Source of the DNA: Congeria kusceri
Taxonomy: Eukaryota > Mollusca > Bivalvia > Myida > Dreissenidae
DNA: 64,000 bases
Direction of reading: 5' to 3'
NCBI GenBank assembly: GCA_027627225.1
Contig: JAPFQT010000034.1
Location: forward strand, 619,001 to 683,000
Shown: positions 35,641 through 48,006 of the stretch, in pieces
Numbering within the stretch: the first letter of the stretch is position 1
How the letters are laid out: each line of letters starts with the position of its first letter
Notes under the pieces: generated by a model
Databases searched by the model: none
What the model was told of the DNA's origin: nothing
The model's input: only the letters and a program-made list of their open reading frames with translations
Position numbers and translations under genes: made by a program

Positions 35641-37108
35641 TTTATTATCTTTTCAGACGACGATGTTAGGTTGTTTACCCTCGGGACTTTGGTTTTACAC
35701 CATTGCCCGAGCACACTGCTTAACATAGTATCACAGTTATTATAACTATACCACTAAGGGAATTCACAATGTATTTAAAGAGTGCAGTTTGGATACGGTG
35801 CCATAATATAAAAAATCTTTGAGGGGATAAAAGCTCAGTTTATATAATACACAAAATAAGGTTAAAAAAAACACCATTTAAATGGTACTCTGTGTTATAT
35901 TAATGACACAACGATATATACTGACATTATTTTCTATGTTACTTTGTAAAATATTCACTATTTATTATGATTACTAAATATTATGTGTTGGAAATGTATG
36001 TATATAAGAATACAAAGTAGCAATAAAACGGCTCAGTTTCTGTGCAAAAAAGACGTTAGAATGACAAGGAAAAATCAGTCGGCCAATCGATATTGGGGAG
36101 TGCGTGTGACCTTACAGTCAAGGTATTGCTATCGTGTTAACGTTTATCAAAAAATTTAATGAGTTTGGGGGTTAAAATAAAAAGTTAATAAATAACTTTT
36201 TGACTTAGGATTGCAATTATCATATGCCACAGGGGTCATACTATAGCATATTAAAACATAAATGGATTAGGGGGAACAATAAAATGTTAACTTTAAGTCA
36301 TTGAGAGTTGAAAACCGCTCACGCTGTGACTTTTTACAAGTTGGGCTTTCATAATTATTCAATTATAACATATTTTGGTGAACCAACACATTGCATACGT
36401 AGTAAATACGTAAAATAATTAAGTTAGAAAGAGTAAAGGGACTAGGAATATGCTAAAAGGTGTAAATAGCAGTTTAAAGTCCAAAAATACGACACATTTA
36501 CCAAAAACGGATTGACCTATTCAGTTGGGTGTTAGTGACTGTTGACCAATCAGAAACATGCACGTTTCTGAAGGTCACAGCACATGTATAATGTGTTGTT
36601 TACTATAAAAAAGGTTGTGGTTCATCAAAACTTTAAAAAAAGACACTTCTAAATGGAAATATTAAATTTATAGAGTATTTCTATTCTTAATAATTATTGT
36701 TTGCAGCCTTGAGGAATAAATAACTGAATGAGTTGCCTGCATAGGGTAGTTTATGCAGGGTTCTTCACAAAGTTATTGAACCCTATAAATCTATTGATAA
36801 TTTATAGAGTTTGTTGGAGTTTTTAGAAATAGGTATCTAGAACAATGCCTTAAATAGTGTTATAAGGCCATTTTAATTGTCTACAAAAGGTGTATTAAAG
36901 AAATATAACCACTGGGTCAAAGTGATATTTAATAAAGTAAAATTTATAGTGTTTTAGATACAAAAATAAGGTTCTGAACAATGTCCAGAAAGAATATGTC
37001 TTTGAATTGTCAAATATTTGTTCCATGTATTCTATATGGAACTTTATAGAAGTAATCTTATGCCTATGAGATAGGCTACAGTACACTAAGAAACAAATTT
37101 CAATATAA
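35641..37108. other. AT-rich sequence without recognised features
   Basis: No ORF with protein-like features, RNA gene or element termini was seen. Short A/T-rich duplicated words only. Confidence 0.35.
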
Positions 37109-37970
37109 CAGTGTACTCCCTTAATACCAAACTCCATATAAACCCGAAACCTCTGAAAACCGAACAGATGCTCCGGTCCCGTTTTTGCCCTATACGTTTA
37201 ATATGCGAAAGCACTCAGTATACCAGAACCTCTGCATTCCGAATATCGAACAGCGGGAGCATCACTTTGTGTCAGTGTACAATTGCACCTCTGTAAACCG
37301 GACAAGGTCGAAAATGTGTCAATCTGCGGTTGATCGATTGTCTTTAGCGCGTGACAGTCTTGCTGCGGGGCGAGTGTACACTTAATCCGATAATTAGCAG
37401 CAACAGTTAGACACCATATTAAGACTCGAGATAAGAATGTGGAGGCGATAAGTGAATGGGTATTTAATATTAAATAAGAGTAGATAAGAAAGCAAGTGTT
37501 AGTCAGACTGTTTGCATTTGTTTAGAATCTATTTTACCATTTTAGGATCAATAAAAATTGTATTGCTCTATAACAAAAATGTTGTAAATTTCAAACAACT
37601 ATTAATGACAACGTTAATTAAAACATAATTTGAATATTATTTACAAGCTTTATTGTGTTAGTTTATTTTAATTATATATAGGGTGATGTGTGACTTTCAT
37701 GTGACTGCGTGGTGTGTTCAAATTGTTGTGCTGGGTATGCATTCTCTTCGGTCATGATTTTAAATAGCGGGGCATTTTCTAATACTGTGTTACGTGTTAT
37801 GCTTGTACTGTCGTTATATGCCATGTTTAAATAAATATTAATAGAAAACTTATAAATATTATCAACATGCATTTTTGTAATTTGCCTTATACCCTCAGTA
37901 AACCGGAACTCCCTGAAAACTGAAAATTTGGTCCGGTCCGGTCGGTGTTTGGTATAGAGTGAGTACACTG
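37109..37970. mobile_element. Tc1/mariner/pogo-like non-autonomous element
   Basis: The left end reads CAGTGTACTCCCTTAATACC and the right end in reverse complement reads CAGTGTACTCACTCTATACC; both continue AAAC. The right flank is TA; the left flank is AA, suggesting a mutated TA. Subterminal 'tctgaaaaccg', 'tctgtaaaccgg' and 'ccggtccggtc' words recur. No transposase in 862 bp. Confidence 0.7.
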
Positions 37971-39202
37971 TACATGATGTAGATATAGTTTTAATGAAAA
38001 AGGGGCATGTAAAGACATATCTATGAATGTCAAGAGTAGACAATTTATAAATCTCTGTTTAAAAGAGCAAATAATAATTAAAACTTAGATATGTCGCAAT
38101 ATATACAACATGAATAATATTTATATGTACATTTGTACTGCACAATATTGGTGTTCAATAATAAAGAAGAAAAATAGATTTCGACTGTTGTTCACACTTG
38201 CCAACAGGGAATAAAGCCTTCAATGCTCCGACTTGAGACCCTGTCGGTTAATGTATGTATAAAAGAAGGTTCTAGGCAGCTTTTACTAACAATATCCAAT
38301 GTGATTTTAAGATTTCTGGTTCCCCACCTCAGTGGCTGTTAAAAAGAACAGTAGTAAAAAGTATTATGCGCTACTGAGCCATAGTAAAAGTACTAACCTG
38401 TTAAAAAGAACAAAACAACATATTTACACCATAAATATGTACAAAGTATTTATCCTGACATAACAAAAAAGGTACTTAGCCACTGGGTGGGGTAAAAAAC
38501 TTAAATGGCCGATAAGAATATAGAATGATAGGCGGGTTTAAAGAGTGTGGAGGGACGCAAGCTGGCACGGCGGCTGTAGGGACTAGGTTTTTGAGGGGAT
38601 GCCATCGAGATAAAATGGAGAATGAAAAACAACAACATAATTAATAAAGTAAAAACAGAAATAAAATAAAGAACCAGGTCTGGGTGTAGTAGTGGTTCTA
38701 TGGGATAAGGTCCACACAAATTGAATGCACTATAATCAAGGCACATTAATAATTAAAAATAAAATATTGTGTCAAATACACAATATATGTATGTAGCAAT
38801 TAAGAAACAAGATTTGTACATTTAAAACTGTTCTGCTCACAAACAGACTGTATTATAGTTAAAACAGTGAATTGGACCGTCCTTTCATATACTTTAAAAA
38901 GTGCTTTAAGACCGGGTTTAATTAAAAGTCTGAAAATTATATCAGTACACTAATGTGCTTATTGGAAAAAAAAAAAGTTCTTAAAATAAGGAAACCGAAG
39001 TCAACCAGGTTGGCTTTGGTCGGAAAGGCAGGGGCACTTCACCGCATGAATCAAAAGAAAAGAGCAATACATAGGAGTGATGGCATCACCCCCCTCCCCC
39101 AACCATCGTGGCTCAGTGAGAGTAGACTATGGGCAGCCGGTGTGTCCAAGATAGAGGACATGGAGTGTTTGCTGTGCTGGTCTCCCTTGGATGGTATAAG
39201 GG
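37971..39202. other. Unassigned non-coding stretch
   Basis: AT-rich sequence. A GC-richer patch at 39000-39190 has no convincing frame. No element termini were resolved. Confidence 0.35.
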
Positions 39203-39287
39203 ATAAAATGGAGTATTGACATGCATACAAAATATTCAAGGGCCCTGCCCTTGAATATTTTGTATGCATGTCAATACTCCATTTTAT
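39203..39287. repeat. Perfect 41-bp-arm inverted repeat (hairpin) with 3-nt loop
   Basis: The left arm 39203-39243 starts 'ataaaatggagtattgacat' and ends 'ttcaagggc'. The loop is cct. The right arm 39247-39287 is its exact reverse complement. All 41 pairs match in an otherwise diverged region. It could encode a hairpin RNA, be a very recent palindromic duplication or be an assembly artefact. Confidence 0.9.
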
Positions 39288-39528
39288 AGTAGGCTCCCTT
39301 TTACTTTAAAACAGTTGTATTGAGTAAAAGCAGGTAAATTAAACCTTTTAGGGTTATTTCCCTTGAACTGCACATTTAGTAGTAAACTGAATATTATCCC
39401 CAATTTAAGGGAAAAACGGTATTTTAGGGTAAAAATGATGTTATTTACTCAGTGTAACAAGTTGTATGTTGAATAAACATGCAAATGGAATAAATAGGGA
39501 AAAATACTGCCAAAATAAATTTCAATAT

Positions 39529-40249
39529 CAGGGGTCTCTCTCTGGTTTGGGGGAAGAGTACCTGTACCCGCAGGCGGGGAAATTTTAGCATCATTTTACA
39601 CAAGGGGAATTTTACTTTAGCAAAAAATTATAATAAAAAAAAAAAAAATATACCTTTTAAATCACTTTATTTATTCTAACTCTTTAACTAAAAACTTAAT
39701 TCATAATTAATTATTAACAAATTGAACATTATAGTAACTAGTCCATTTTTTAAACATCTACCACTTTACCATAATATAAGGTGGGGCAGTGTAACAGATA
39801 ATTGTTCATGCAATTAGTTTTTCGCTTCCTCTTTGTTTACAAATTCTTATGCAGTAATAAACTGAGCTATCGACTATGAGACACAGTATTTGTGCTTATT
39901 TGCTTTACCTGTTTTGAATACTTTTTAGCAGGAACAGAAATTACGGTTCCCGGCAAATAAGATATCAGTTAACTGTATATAAAGTTTTATTATGAAATGA
40001 ACATAATCGGGAACAAGACAAATCAAAACAGTCATTTAAAATGACCATGTGGAGTTGTTTGGATTGTATCGTTAACCGTTTTTACCGGTGCTAAAGTAAA
40101 TTTACTCCCATAAACAAAAACAAAAACAAATTCGATGGCAATTATTTTAGGGGGATTTTGGCCTGAAATGGGGGAAAAATATATACTTTTTTGTTGGGGA
40201 AATGATGCCAAATATCGGCATCAAAAATGGAGATTTTTTAAGACTCCTG
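39529..40249. mobile_element. hAT-like element, TSD aatat
   Basis: The left end reads CAGGGGTCTCTC and the right end in reverse complement reads CAGGAGTCTTAA. The 5-bp aatat flanks both sides (39524-39528 and 40250-40254). G-rich subterminal words ('tttgggggaagag', 'aatgggggaaaaa', 'tgttggggaaat') link it to 2071-3561. No transposase. Confidence 0.65.
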
Positions 40250-40254
40250 AATAT

Positions 40255-42120
40255 ATGCAAAGGAAGTACAAAAAGAGGCGAGTTATACTTAGGAAGGGAA
40301 TATATGTTGCAAACACTCCATTTTCGTGGGTTTAATTATACTTATGAAGAGATTGAAGGGTTTAAAACCCAATAACAGCGAGAAAGGTGAGTATATAACA
40401 ATATACAAAAAATATAGTAGTAAATAAGTCAGTAGTTTAAAAAAAAAAATCATTTATCATGTATGTAAAATATTAGTTAGACACAGAACTATGTACGGCA
40501 AGCGACTCAAGTCCCCCTGCAGGGGCTGATCCCCAGCTTAGTGTCCTGTGTGGGGAGAGACTTGGTAACACAACAGGCCACCCATAGATAATTAAATTTT
40601 GTTGGTGATCTGACAGTCCAAGAGATAGGCGGCAAGGGCTCTGTAATAGAGAACCCTGTTTGGCCCACCAGGGTTCAAAATGGTGTTCAAATTAAAAGTA
40701 ACAGCAGTTTCAGTAAACTGGTGGAATAAACATCTGGGCGCTGAGAACCTTGGAGGATCTATTAAATGTTTTGCCATAGGCAGATGCATTATCTTTTCAG
40801 GTATGTATACAGCATTTTAAACAGTACATTTGGCTAAGAAGAAGAGAAGAAATGAAGCCAATTTTGGCCATTTTTGTTTATTGCAAGTTATTGTTGTTCT
40901 TATAATATCATGCCCTACTGTCCGGAGTACAGCACTGTATTTGAGGCCATTGTTGATATTGTGATAATTTCCTTTGTCTTATGAAATGTGTGAAAAACAT
41001 TTTTTTGGCAACTCAATAGGAGTGAATAAATATTTTGAAATTGGTTTGTTTGTGTTTTTCCTGGCTTATGTCATTAATGTTGGTAAGTAGATTGAGATAT
41101 TAGTATCATTTTGAGTACTTAACAAAAATTGTATGAACTTGCCAATAACATGTTGGTGTAATGTTACCTTTGCTTGCAAAGCGTCTATATCACATAAGAG
41201 CTTGGAAAAACTGTATTAATATGCTGTAAACATGTCAAATATTTAATTTGATTTTGTTTTCAATCTGACACGATTTTCATACTTCTTTTTGTGAAAAAAT
41301 GATTGCAAAGCTCCACAGCACACATTTTCAACCTATTTTTGGCTCCGAACTATTATATTTCCACATTTTCCACCAAAAAAATTAGGTGCACGTTATACAT
41401 GACTGCGTGTAATACACAACGTTTTACGGTATATAAAACATTGGGAAAATAAAACAATAATCTAGATACACCTGGATAACTCGACCTAAGACTAAGAGTA
41501 CAATAATTCAGTAATAGCCGGTAACCTATAAATGAGTCATGACTGACGATGTAGATATAATTGTTGGATGCTTTATATTGTTTAAATTCAACCACATGTG
41601 AATGTTTTCGCATACTGGGCATAAATATTTGCAGCCGACGTGATTAAAAATGTTTAACAGCTCCTTACAGACATTGTAACTATTTGAAAATAAGAAGAAA
41701 GCTAAACTATTCTATGATTTTCTGCGGATTTATGGAAAAGCTCGTCCGTATAATATTTATGCGGATATGGATGCGGATACAGACATATGGAAAAACAGCC
41801 TAAAAATCTTTCCACCTAATCAGGTTACGAATGAAGATGCTAGGGTTTCTCGTTTCATATTATTTGACCTAGTAACCTAGTTTTACACCCCAGATGATTT
41901 ATGCTGAAATTTGATCCACATTTTATTGAGCCAAGCATGCTAACAACATTCACCAATGAAAACTGTGACCTGTATAGTATCAAGTGTAGACAACAAATGT
42001 GGAGAGTCCAGTGATCCTAAAAGTTAATCTGGCATTATGTGCTAAGTGAACTAGTCATTATTTTGAAGAAATTCTCAGCTTAATTAACAGGTGTACAACA
42101 AACAGACTAATATGATTACC
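40255..42120. other. Unassigned sequence, includes right ends of the two nested TA elements
   Basis: No gene recognised. The TACCGTAAAACG-type end closes at 41431 and the CCATATG-type end at 41800. The minus-strand ORFs at 40592-40789 and 41353-41622 have no recognisable domains. Confidence 0.35.
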
Positions 42121-43075
42121 AAATAAACGAGACGGCCAAAATGGCCCTGGGTCGCTCACCTGAGTTTAATTAATTATATTGGCATGTAAAAATGTAATTG
42201 CATGCTATAAGATGTTAACTTTGAAGTAAAGTTGACAACAGTTGTCAACAATGGACCATTGACAGCCACTTTTTTAGCAAATCAAAATAATTTAAGGAAC
42301 TTGGTAGATAGGCACTCAAGGAACATTTCTGTGAACTCATTTCAAAATCAAGAAAGTGGTTTAAGACAAGAAGACGTATAAGGAAAACTGTCCAGTCCCC
42401 TGGTGGCCATGTTTTTAACGAATCAAGATAATTTGAAGAAATCTCGTAGATAGTCAGCCAAGGAACATTTCTATGAATTTTTTTGAAAATCTGTAGTGAG
42501 CCTGTTGTTTCGGACAGGAAAATTTTCAAAAGTTATTATACAGTCATATTAGGAAAACTGCCGCGCCCTCTGGCAGCGATGTTTTTTAACGAATCAAAAT
42601 GATTCGAAGGAATTTGGTGGAGCTTCTGTGAAATTAATTTAAAATTCAGCAAAAGGTTTCAGATTTTTAAAGTTTTAAATATAGCCACACAAGGAACATT
42701 TCCATGCCCCCAAGCGGCCATGTTTTTTAATGATTCAAAAAGATTTGGAATTTGGTCACCCAAGGAACATTTCTGTGAAATTATTTTGAAATTCAGCCAG
42801 TGGTTCTGGACAAGAAGATTTTTAAAGTTTTCCAGTTTAAGCTTGTGGTTGCCATAGCAACCAGAGTTTTTCAGATATTCAAAAAAATTGAAGGAATTTT
42901 TGAAAGGACCATCCCTGGAACATTCCTGCCAAGTTTGGTTAAAATCCGCCAAGCGGTTCCAGATAAGCTGTTTAAGTAAATTGTTGACGAAGACGACGGA
43001 CGACGAAAATAGATGCCAGACGGTGACTGACCACAATTACTCACCCTTGAGCACTTCGTGCTCAGGTTAGCTAAA
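42121..43075. repeat. CTCACCTGAG...CTCAGGTTAGC repeat with ~140-170-bp units
   Basis: Starts 'acgagacggccaaaatggcc' and 'gtcgctcacctgag' and ends 'cacttcgtgctcaggttagc'. The body has four to five units with 'catgttttttaacgaatcaa', 'cacccaaggaacatttctgt' and 'agaagatttttaaagttt'. Unit anchors lie near 42269, 42409, 42579, 42720 and 42866. The inverted ends and tandem body match the tail at 2010-2023. The ORFs on both strands are artefacts. Confidence 0.75.
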
Positions 43076-43119
43076 ATGTGGCGTAACTGAGAGAGAGCAG
43101 GGATGGTGGGAAAACAATT

Positions 43120-43200
43120 CATGGACATAGAGAACCCAACATTTATTGGTCCCTGTATGGCCACTATACAAAGCAGGAATTGTAACCAACAAATCAGTGT
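43120..43200 (+). repeat. Short dispersed repeat fragment (pair with 29500-29590)
   Basis: Contains 'agaacccaacatttattggt' and 'atggcca' as in the copy at 29500. Confidence 0.6.
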
Positions 43201-43252
43201 CAATATTATGTTAAAATTCAGTTTCACATAAGATTTCATAATGGCCAAAACT

Positions 43253-43469
43253 GCTCACCTGAGTACTGACAATGATGGATACCTTTTCATTAAATCAGTT
43301 ACACAATCTAGCCTATTTCCAAACTTTTATATTTTGGTCATACATAACTGTTCAAGTTTGTTAAGTCTGGATAAAAAATTGTAAACCTATTGCCACTGCA
43401 AGGCAATTGTTGCCAAAAAAATTACAATGCAGGTCAAGTCCCTGTAACAATTGGAGCTCAGGTGAGCTA
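43253..43469. mobile_element. Minimal CTCACCTGAG foldback element
   Basis: Left 'gctcacctgag' and right 'ctcaggtgagc' are perfect reverse complements about 190 bp apart. It looks like an internally deleted member of the family at 42121-43075. Confidence 0.6.
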
Positions 43470-45329
43470 ATAAGCACATGTAGATTGCTCAAGGAACTAT
43501 CAGTTAACCATTATGTATAAATACATATCATATTATAAACAGGAGGTCCATGCTGGTACAATATTGTTCACCTGCTTAAGTAACGTGTTAACATCATTAT
43601 TATATACATTTGTCAGCATCAGACGCGTATAGTTATTCTTAAGTAACATACCCTACCTTCATCTTGGAAATTATCTATACATAATACATACACATTTCTA
43701 AGTCAGTTAATTTATATTCTGTATACTTATGAAAAGCAATCTTCAGGGAACATTCAGGGCATTAAAAATAATGATGACTTCAATTTTTTATACCACAAAC
43801 ATAAAATTTCATTAGACTATGGCAATTTAAAATTACATTCGGTGGGAATATGATGTATCAAGGGTTTCTGTGTATAATTGGTATTGCAAATAATGTATTA
43901 ATGCTACGAAAATGAAGTAAAAGTAACATGAATAACAGTTTGACGTATTCCATTACTTATTTCACCACATTTTGTTTATTGAAAGATATCTTTTTATAGG
44001 TTGATTAACATCTACTGGAAAAGTTGATAGAAATGTGCAATGCTATTTAATTCTGTACTGAACGCAACCGCCATTCAATTTCAAATTAAAATGCACAGTA
44101 AGTTTATAAACATAAATTCCCCATTTACAGAAATATTCGCTCTTATGATTCTCTGGACGCTAATTGAGGCATGTATATTGTAACAGCTATACACCGGCAG
44201 CTAAACGCGCGCTAATTTTAGAATGATCGTGAGTGTGTTGAACTCGCTAGAATCAATTGTTATTTATAGAGCGTGCCGCTGGGCTAAACAAAACAGAGGA
44301 TTAATTCTGAGAACAAATATAATATTCTGATCTTGACATACAATGCGAAAATATGTTCATAATTATGTTCAGTTCTAGAGTATATGTCGAAGATATGATT
44401 ATAACTTTATTTTAACTGCTTATGTAAACTATCATGTACATTGTAATCCCCAAACGTTTGCGACAGTTGTTGGTATACATCAAACCATTCTTGTAAGTTT
44501 GCATTCCCTAAAAAATTGAAAATTTGGCAAATTTGGCATTCAATTTTCCCACTGCAAAATTATCGCAAGAAATCCAGGTCAAAGGTGATCTTAGACAGCT
44601 ACGCCGAAAAAGACCATATTCTGTGAGTAACAAGAAATCATAATAGACCACTTCATCCTAAATTTTTGCTCAGTGTTCACAAGTCTGTCAGACCATGTAC
44701 AGAACCCATTTCATATACAGGAAGAAGAGGATGAATAGACTTTATCACAGGCAACTTGATGTGGCTTAAGGCGGTGCCTCGGGATGAATGAAAAGACTGG
44801 AATGTGTGCTGTATTTGCAATTATATATCTGCTAGACCTTTGAGAAAACCAGAAGAAATCTATAAGTTTCAGGAAAACTAACCTGAATACCGGTACTGGC
44901 CCACATGGCTGGTAGAACATTGTGGTCAGGTTAAGGAGTTGTAAAGAAACCACAATGCTTTTTTTTTATTGTATGGTGTTATATTAACATGTAGCATGAA
45001 TGTCTTTTAATACATGTGTATAAATATAAATGTTTGTTTTTAAATGCTTTTCATTGGCCAGTTATTTGGTGCATTCAGCTAAAATTGGCATATTTAAATA
45101 CGACATGCACACTGACTTGTGTGTGTGTGTGCATCACAATCTTGTTTATGACTGCAAAATAGATACAAGGAAATAGAACTTGCAGACATAACGGCAAGAA
45201 ATGAAAAAAAACTTTTGTGCAGACTGCTTTGTGAAGCAAAAGCACCCAGAAATTCTAAGCTGGATTGGCAACTGTAGAGTAGTATTTTACTACAGTATCC
45301 AACTGAAAATGCAAACAACCAACCCGAAT
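43470..45329. other. AT-rich non-coding stretch
   Basis: No gene was recognised. A TG microsatellite lies at about 45117-45131. 'ctggcccacatggctggtag' near 44897 loosely resembles 'ctggcccaaatggccgagct' at 50518, perhaps a shared short repeat. Confidence 0.35.
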
Positions 45330-45595
45330 GAACAAGAGCTGTCTCAGGACAGCGCGCTCGACTATTCAACCGCTTATTCAGAGTCAAGGGCCTTTATCAC
45401 TACAAAAAAAGGGGCATAATTCTGCTTAAATGCAGGTCACAGTTATGGGTCTTGGCCAGTGACCTTATATAATGACCCTGAAGGCATTTGTGAAGTTTCA
45501 ATTGAATATCTGTAGTAGATATAGAGATATGGAGTAGTTGCACGCAAACTTTAACCTGATTTTCCAGCGCTCTTGATAAGGGGCATATCGATGTA
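45330..45595 (+). repeat. acaagagctgtct repeat fragment
   Basis: Starts 'aacaagagctgtctcaggac' then 'agcgcgctcgactattcaac', with 'aggggcataattctgct' and 'ttggccagtgacctta'. A related fragment is at 46980-47105 ('ggggcatatttctgct', 'ttggtcagtgacctca'). This opening sequence is, from memory, common in bivalve repeats. Confidence 0.55.
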
Positions 45596-45894
45596 AATAC
45601 GCACATAAAATCATACAAATACGTATTAATTTCAATTTTTGTGTGTATTGATTACGCACAAATAATGTGCAATATGCAAAAAGTTCCATTTTATCAGCAT
45701 ACTGAAGTTCCAATAAGACAGTTGATATTATGTGTCTGGATACAGACTGGTCTATCAATTGTTTGTAAATGGAAAATGGGGAAATGGCTTCTGCTTCTCA
45801 TGTGGGATGGCCAGCCCAAACAATTTCGCCTCAAAACTGCAATATATTTAAATACTTAAGCAAAAACATTAATGTGCACTTAAATGTGCATAAG

Positions 45895-46267
45895 GAATGT
45901 TTTTTCACCTTTAGGGGAAAAGTGGCGGGCCCTTCAGATCGGGAATTTTACGGCGAGATGGATCTTTTTTTAGACAAGCATCATTACAATTTTACATTCT
46001 TCTTTGTTATAAAGCATTAATGTATGAATTGTTTTGCTGCAAATAATAACTTATATTATGCATTAACTTGGTTGGATGAAAAATTGCTGAGATTGTTTAC
46101 TAAAATTCCTCAATCATGTCAATTTTTGTCCGATTTTGGTCATATTTTTTAAATAAAGCTTACATTTGGAGGGGAATTTTAAGGAAAATATAGGGGAAAA
46201 TATATACATTTAAGAAGGGGAATGGGGCCGAATTTCGGCCCCAAATTGGCCCTTAAAAACAACACTG
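45895..46267. mobile_element. Degenerate hAT-like element with G-rich subterminal blocks
   Basis: The right end in reverse complement reads CAGTGTTGTTTTTAAGGG. The presumed left end 'gaatgttttttcacctttag' is a weak match. Flanks ataag (45890-45894) and gtaag (46268-46272) differ at one base. G-rich words ('gaggggaattttaagg', 'aaggggaatggggccg') match 2071-3561 and 39529-40249. Confidence 0.4.
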
Positions 46268-46272
46268 GTAAG

Positions 46273-48006
46273 CTTATTTAATTATTGTTCTTCTAATATT
46301 GGAAATTATCGTAGATAATGTGATTGATTTCACATAGAATTAAAAGAAGCACAAAAGCACGATGGACAAAACGTGAACGAAAAAATACTTTGTGATTGAA
46401 AATGTTTATTTTAATGGCTTGACATTTCAAAAATAAAAGAAAGCATTTGCCTGAATTGTAAGCTTTGTTTAAAGTTGGCTTAACAAACAGACCAAAATGT
46501 GTTTTTATTGCAACTGCATAATACTTAATAGACTACTTTTACATGCATTATTGCAATATGACTTTTTATAATAATTTCGCCATAAAATATGTAATTCATT
46601 GTAAAATCATTGTACAGACTAGAAAAATACCTGCTGCAATTAAATTTATAGTATTTCAGAATGCATTCAATATTAAATATATAATAACACTATTATGTTC
46701 CTGCAATCTAATCTAAATGTATAAAAAACTTTAAAGTTTAATATAACTACACATATAAAGTAGGTTATAGCGCAAACAATTCCAGATTCAGATGAAATAC
46801 TTTGCAAATAATGAACTTAAATTTAGTCAAAAAGTACATGTTGGCTTCATTCTTTACAAATACATCATAAATTAGTTTCAACTAGCTGAGCTTGAAAAAG
46901 AAAAATGCAATATGTTTACCCAATAATTGTTTATGCACAAAGAGTACTAATACTCCTTTATATTTCTGAGTTATTCCTTTTTGTCAAGGTTTGAAGAGTA
47001 ACGTTACTCATTTCCTCAAGCCTTATCAAGAGTACACAAAGGGGCATATTTCTGCTAAATTGTAGTTCAGAGTTACGGGCCTTGGTCAGTGACCTCACAT
47101 AATTCGGAGAATAGTCGAGCTAAAAAACAATCATATGAAGACAATTGCCTAATTTAGGACACAGGTATTCATCACATTGCAACACAATCCAGCTGATTCT
47201 GCAATATGAAGACTGGATCATATAGACAACGCAGGACTTTAAGGTCTGCACAGGTGTTCCTATGACACATGGACTAGTATCCACTCACAGCCAAAATAGC
47301 GAGTACTGGGCTGTGTATAACAGTGACGAGATGCAAAATACAATCAAATCTCACATGGTACGAATGACAGAGTACTAGTACCGTTACAAACCAGTGTGGC
47401 GGTCCAATCATTTTTCCTTCTTTATTTTACATGAAACCAATGTGATTATACAAATTGCGATTATACAAAAATGCAATTTTATGAACTTATCTTGGTCGAA
47501 TAACATTTAAATATATGTAAAAAAGATGCGATTATATAAATCGCCTACTAGCGGGTTTTTTCTGACCTTTAAGATTTACAATCGTAGCTCTCATCTGTAT
47601 TCTTTGTTTCACTTAATTAAGGTGCTATTGAATGAGTGTCATGCTCTTTGTATTTTACCACAGGAACAATAAATGTAAGATGACAAAAAATACAATTGTT
47701 AACCTTACATTTTCATGTTGTCTAGATTGAAATGTTTCTCAATTTTACGTATCACGATATAGCAGTGGTCGAAATAAGCACCAGCCCATAAGCCGTGCAC
47801 TGGTAATATTTGAACCGGGCTTGCTCTGATTCTCAGTTTTATATAGGCAGTCTTGTAAAGTTTTCTTGCTGTCAAGTAATATACAAGAATTGACCAAAGT
47901 GTCAATTTGTTGACTGTAAAGAAGAAACAAAATTAATTTGGTTTAAGATAGTGTAGTGATTGGCCTATACAGCACTTACAACAACTGGACTGTTGGACTA
48001 AAAAAG
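46273..48006. other. Unassigned stretch with a partial repeat
   Basis: Holds a fragment of the acaagagctgtct family at about 46980-47105 and a possible solo hAT-like end 'cagtggtcgaaataagcacc' at 47764. No gene. Confidence 0.35.

Larger units (their letters stand above)
33934..41431. mobile_element. TA-flanked element with TACCGTAAAACG ends, interior filled with other repeats
   Basis: The left end reads TACCGTAAAACGTCGTGTAT and the right end in reverse complement reads TACCGTAAAACGTTGTGTAT; both continue TAC(G/A)CGCA. TA lies on both sides (33932-33933, 41432-41433). The interior carries the repeats at 34415-35640, 37109-37970, 39203-39287 and 39529-40249. No transposase was found, so it is either a small MITE enlarged by later insertions or two solo ends. 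Confidence 0.5.
33734..41800. mobile_element. TA-flanked TIR element hosting a 7.5-kb insertion
   Basis: The left end reads CGGCGCATTTCCATATGTTC and the right end in reverse complement reads GGCTGTTTTTCCATATGTCT. Both are followed by repeated 'atccgcat' words, and the ends are flanked by TA (33732-33733 and 41801-41802). Its own sequence is probably only about 200 bp at the left and 370 bp at the right of the inner element 33934-41431. No gene. Confidence 0.55.

Noticed and set aside
42245..43248. Three minus-strand ORFs of 94-125 aa
   Set aside because: They follow the ~140-170-bp tandem units of a non-coding repeat and share the same repeated peptide pieces.
47764..47790. Solo hAT-like end cagtggtcgaaataagcacc
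   Set aside because: No matching inverted end or duplication was found nearby, so no element can be delimited.
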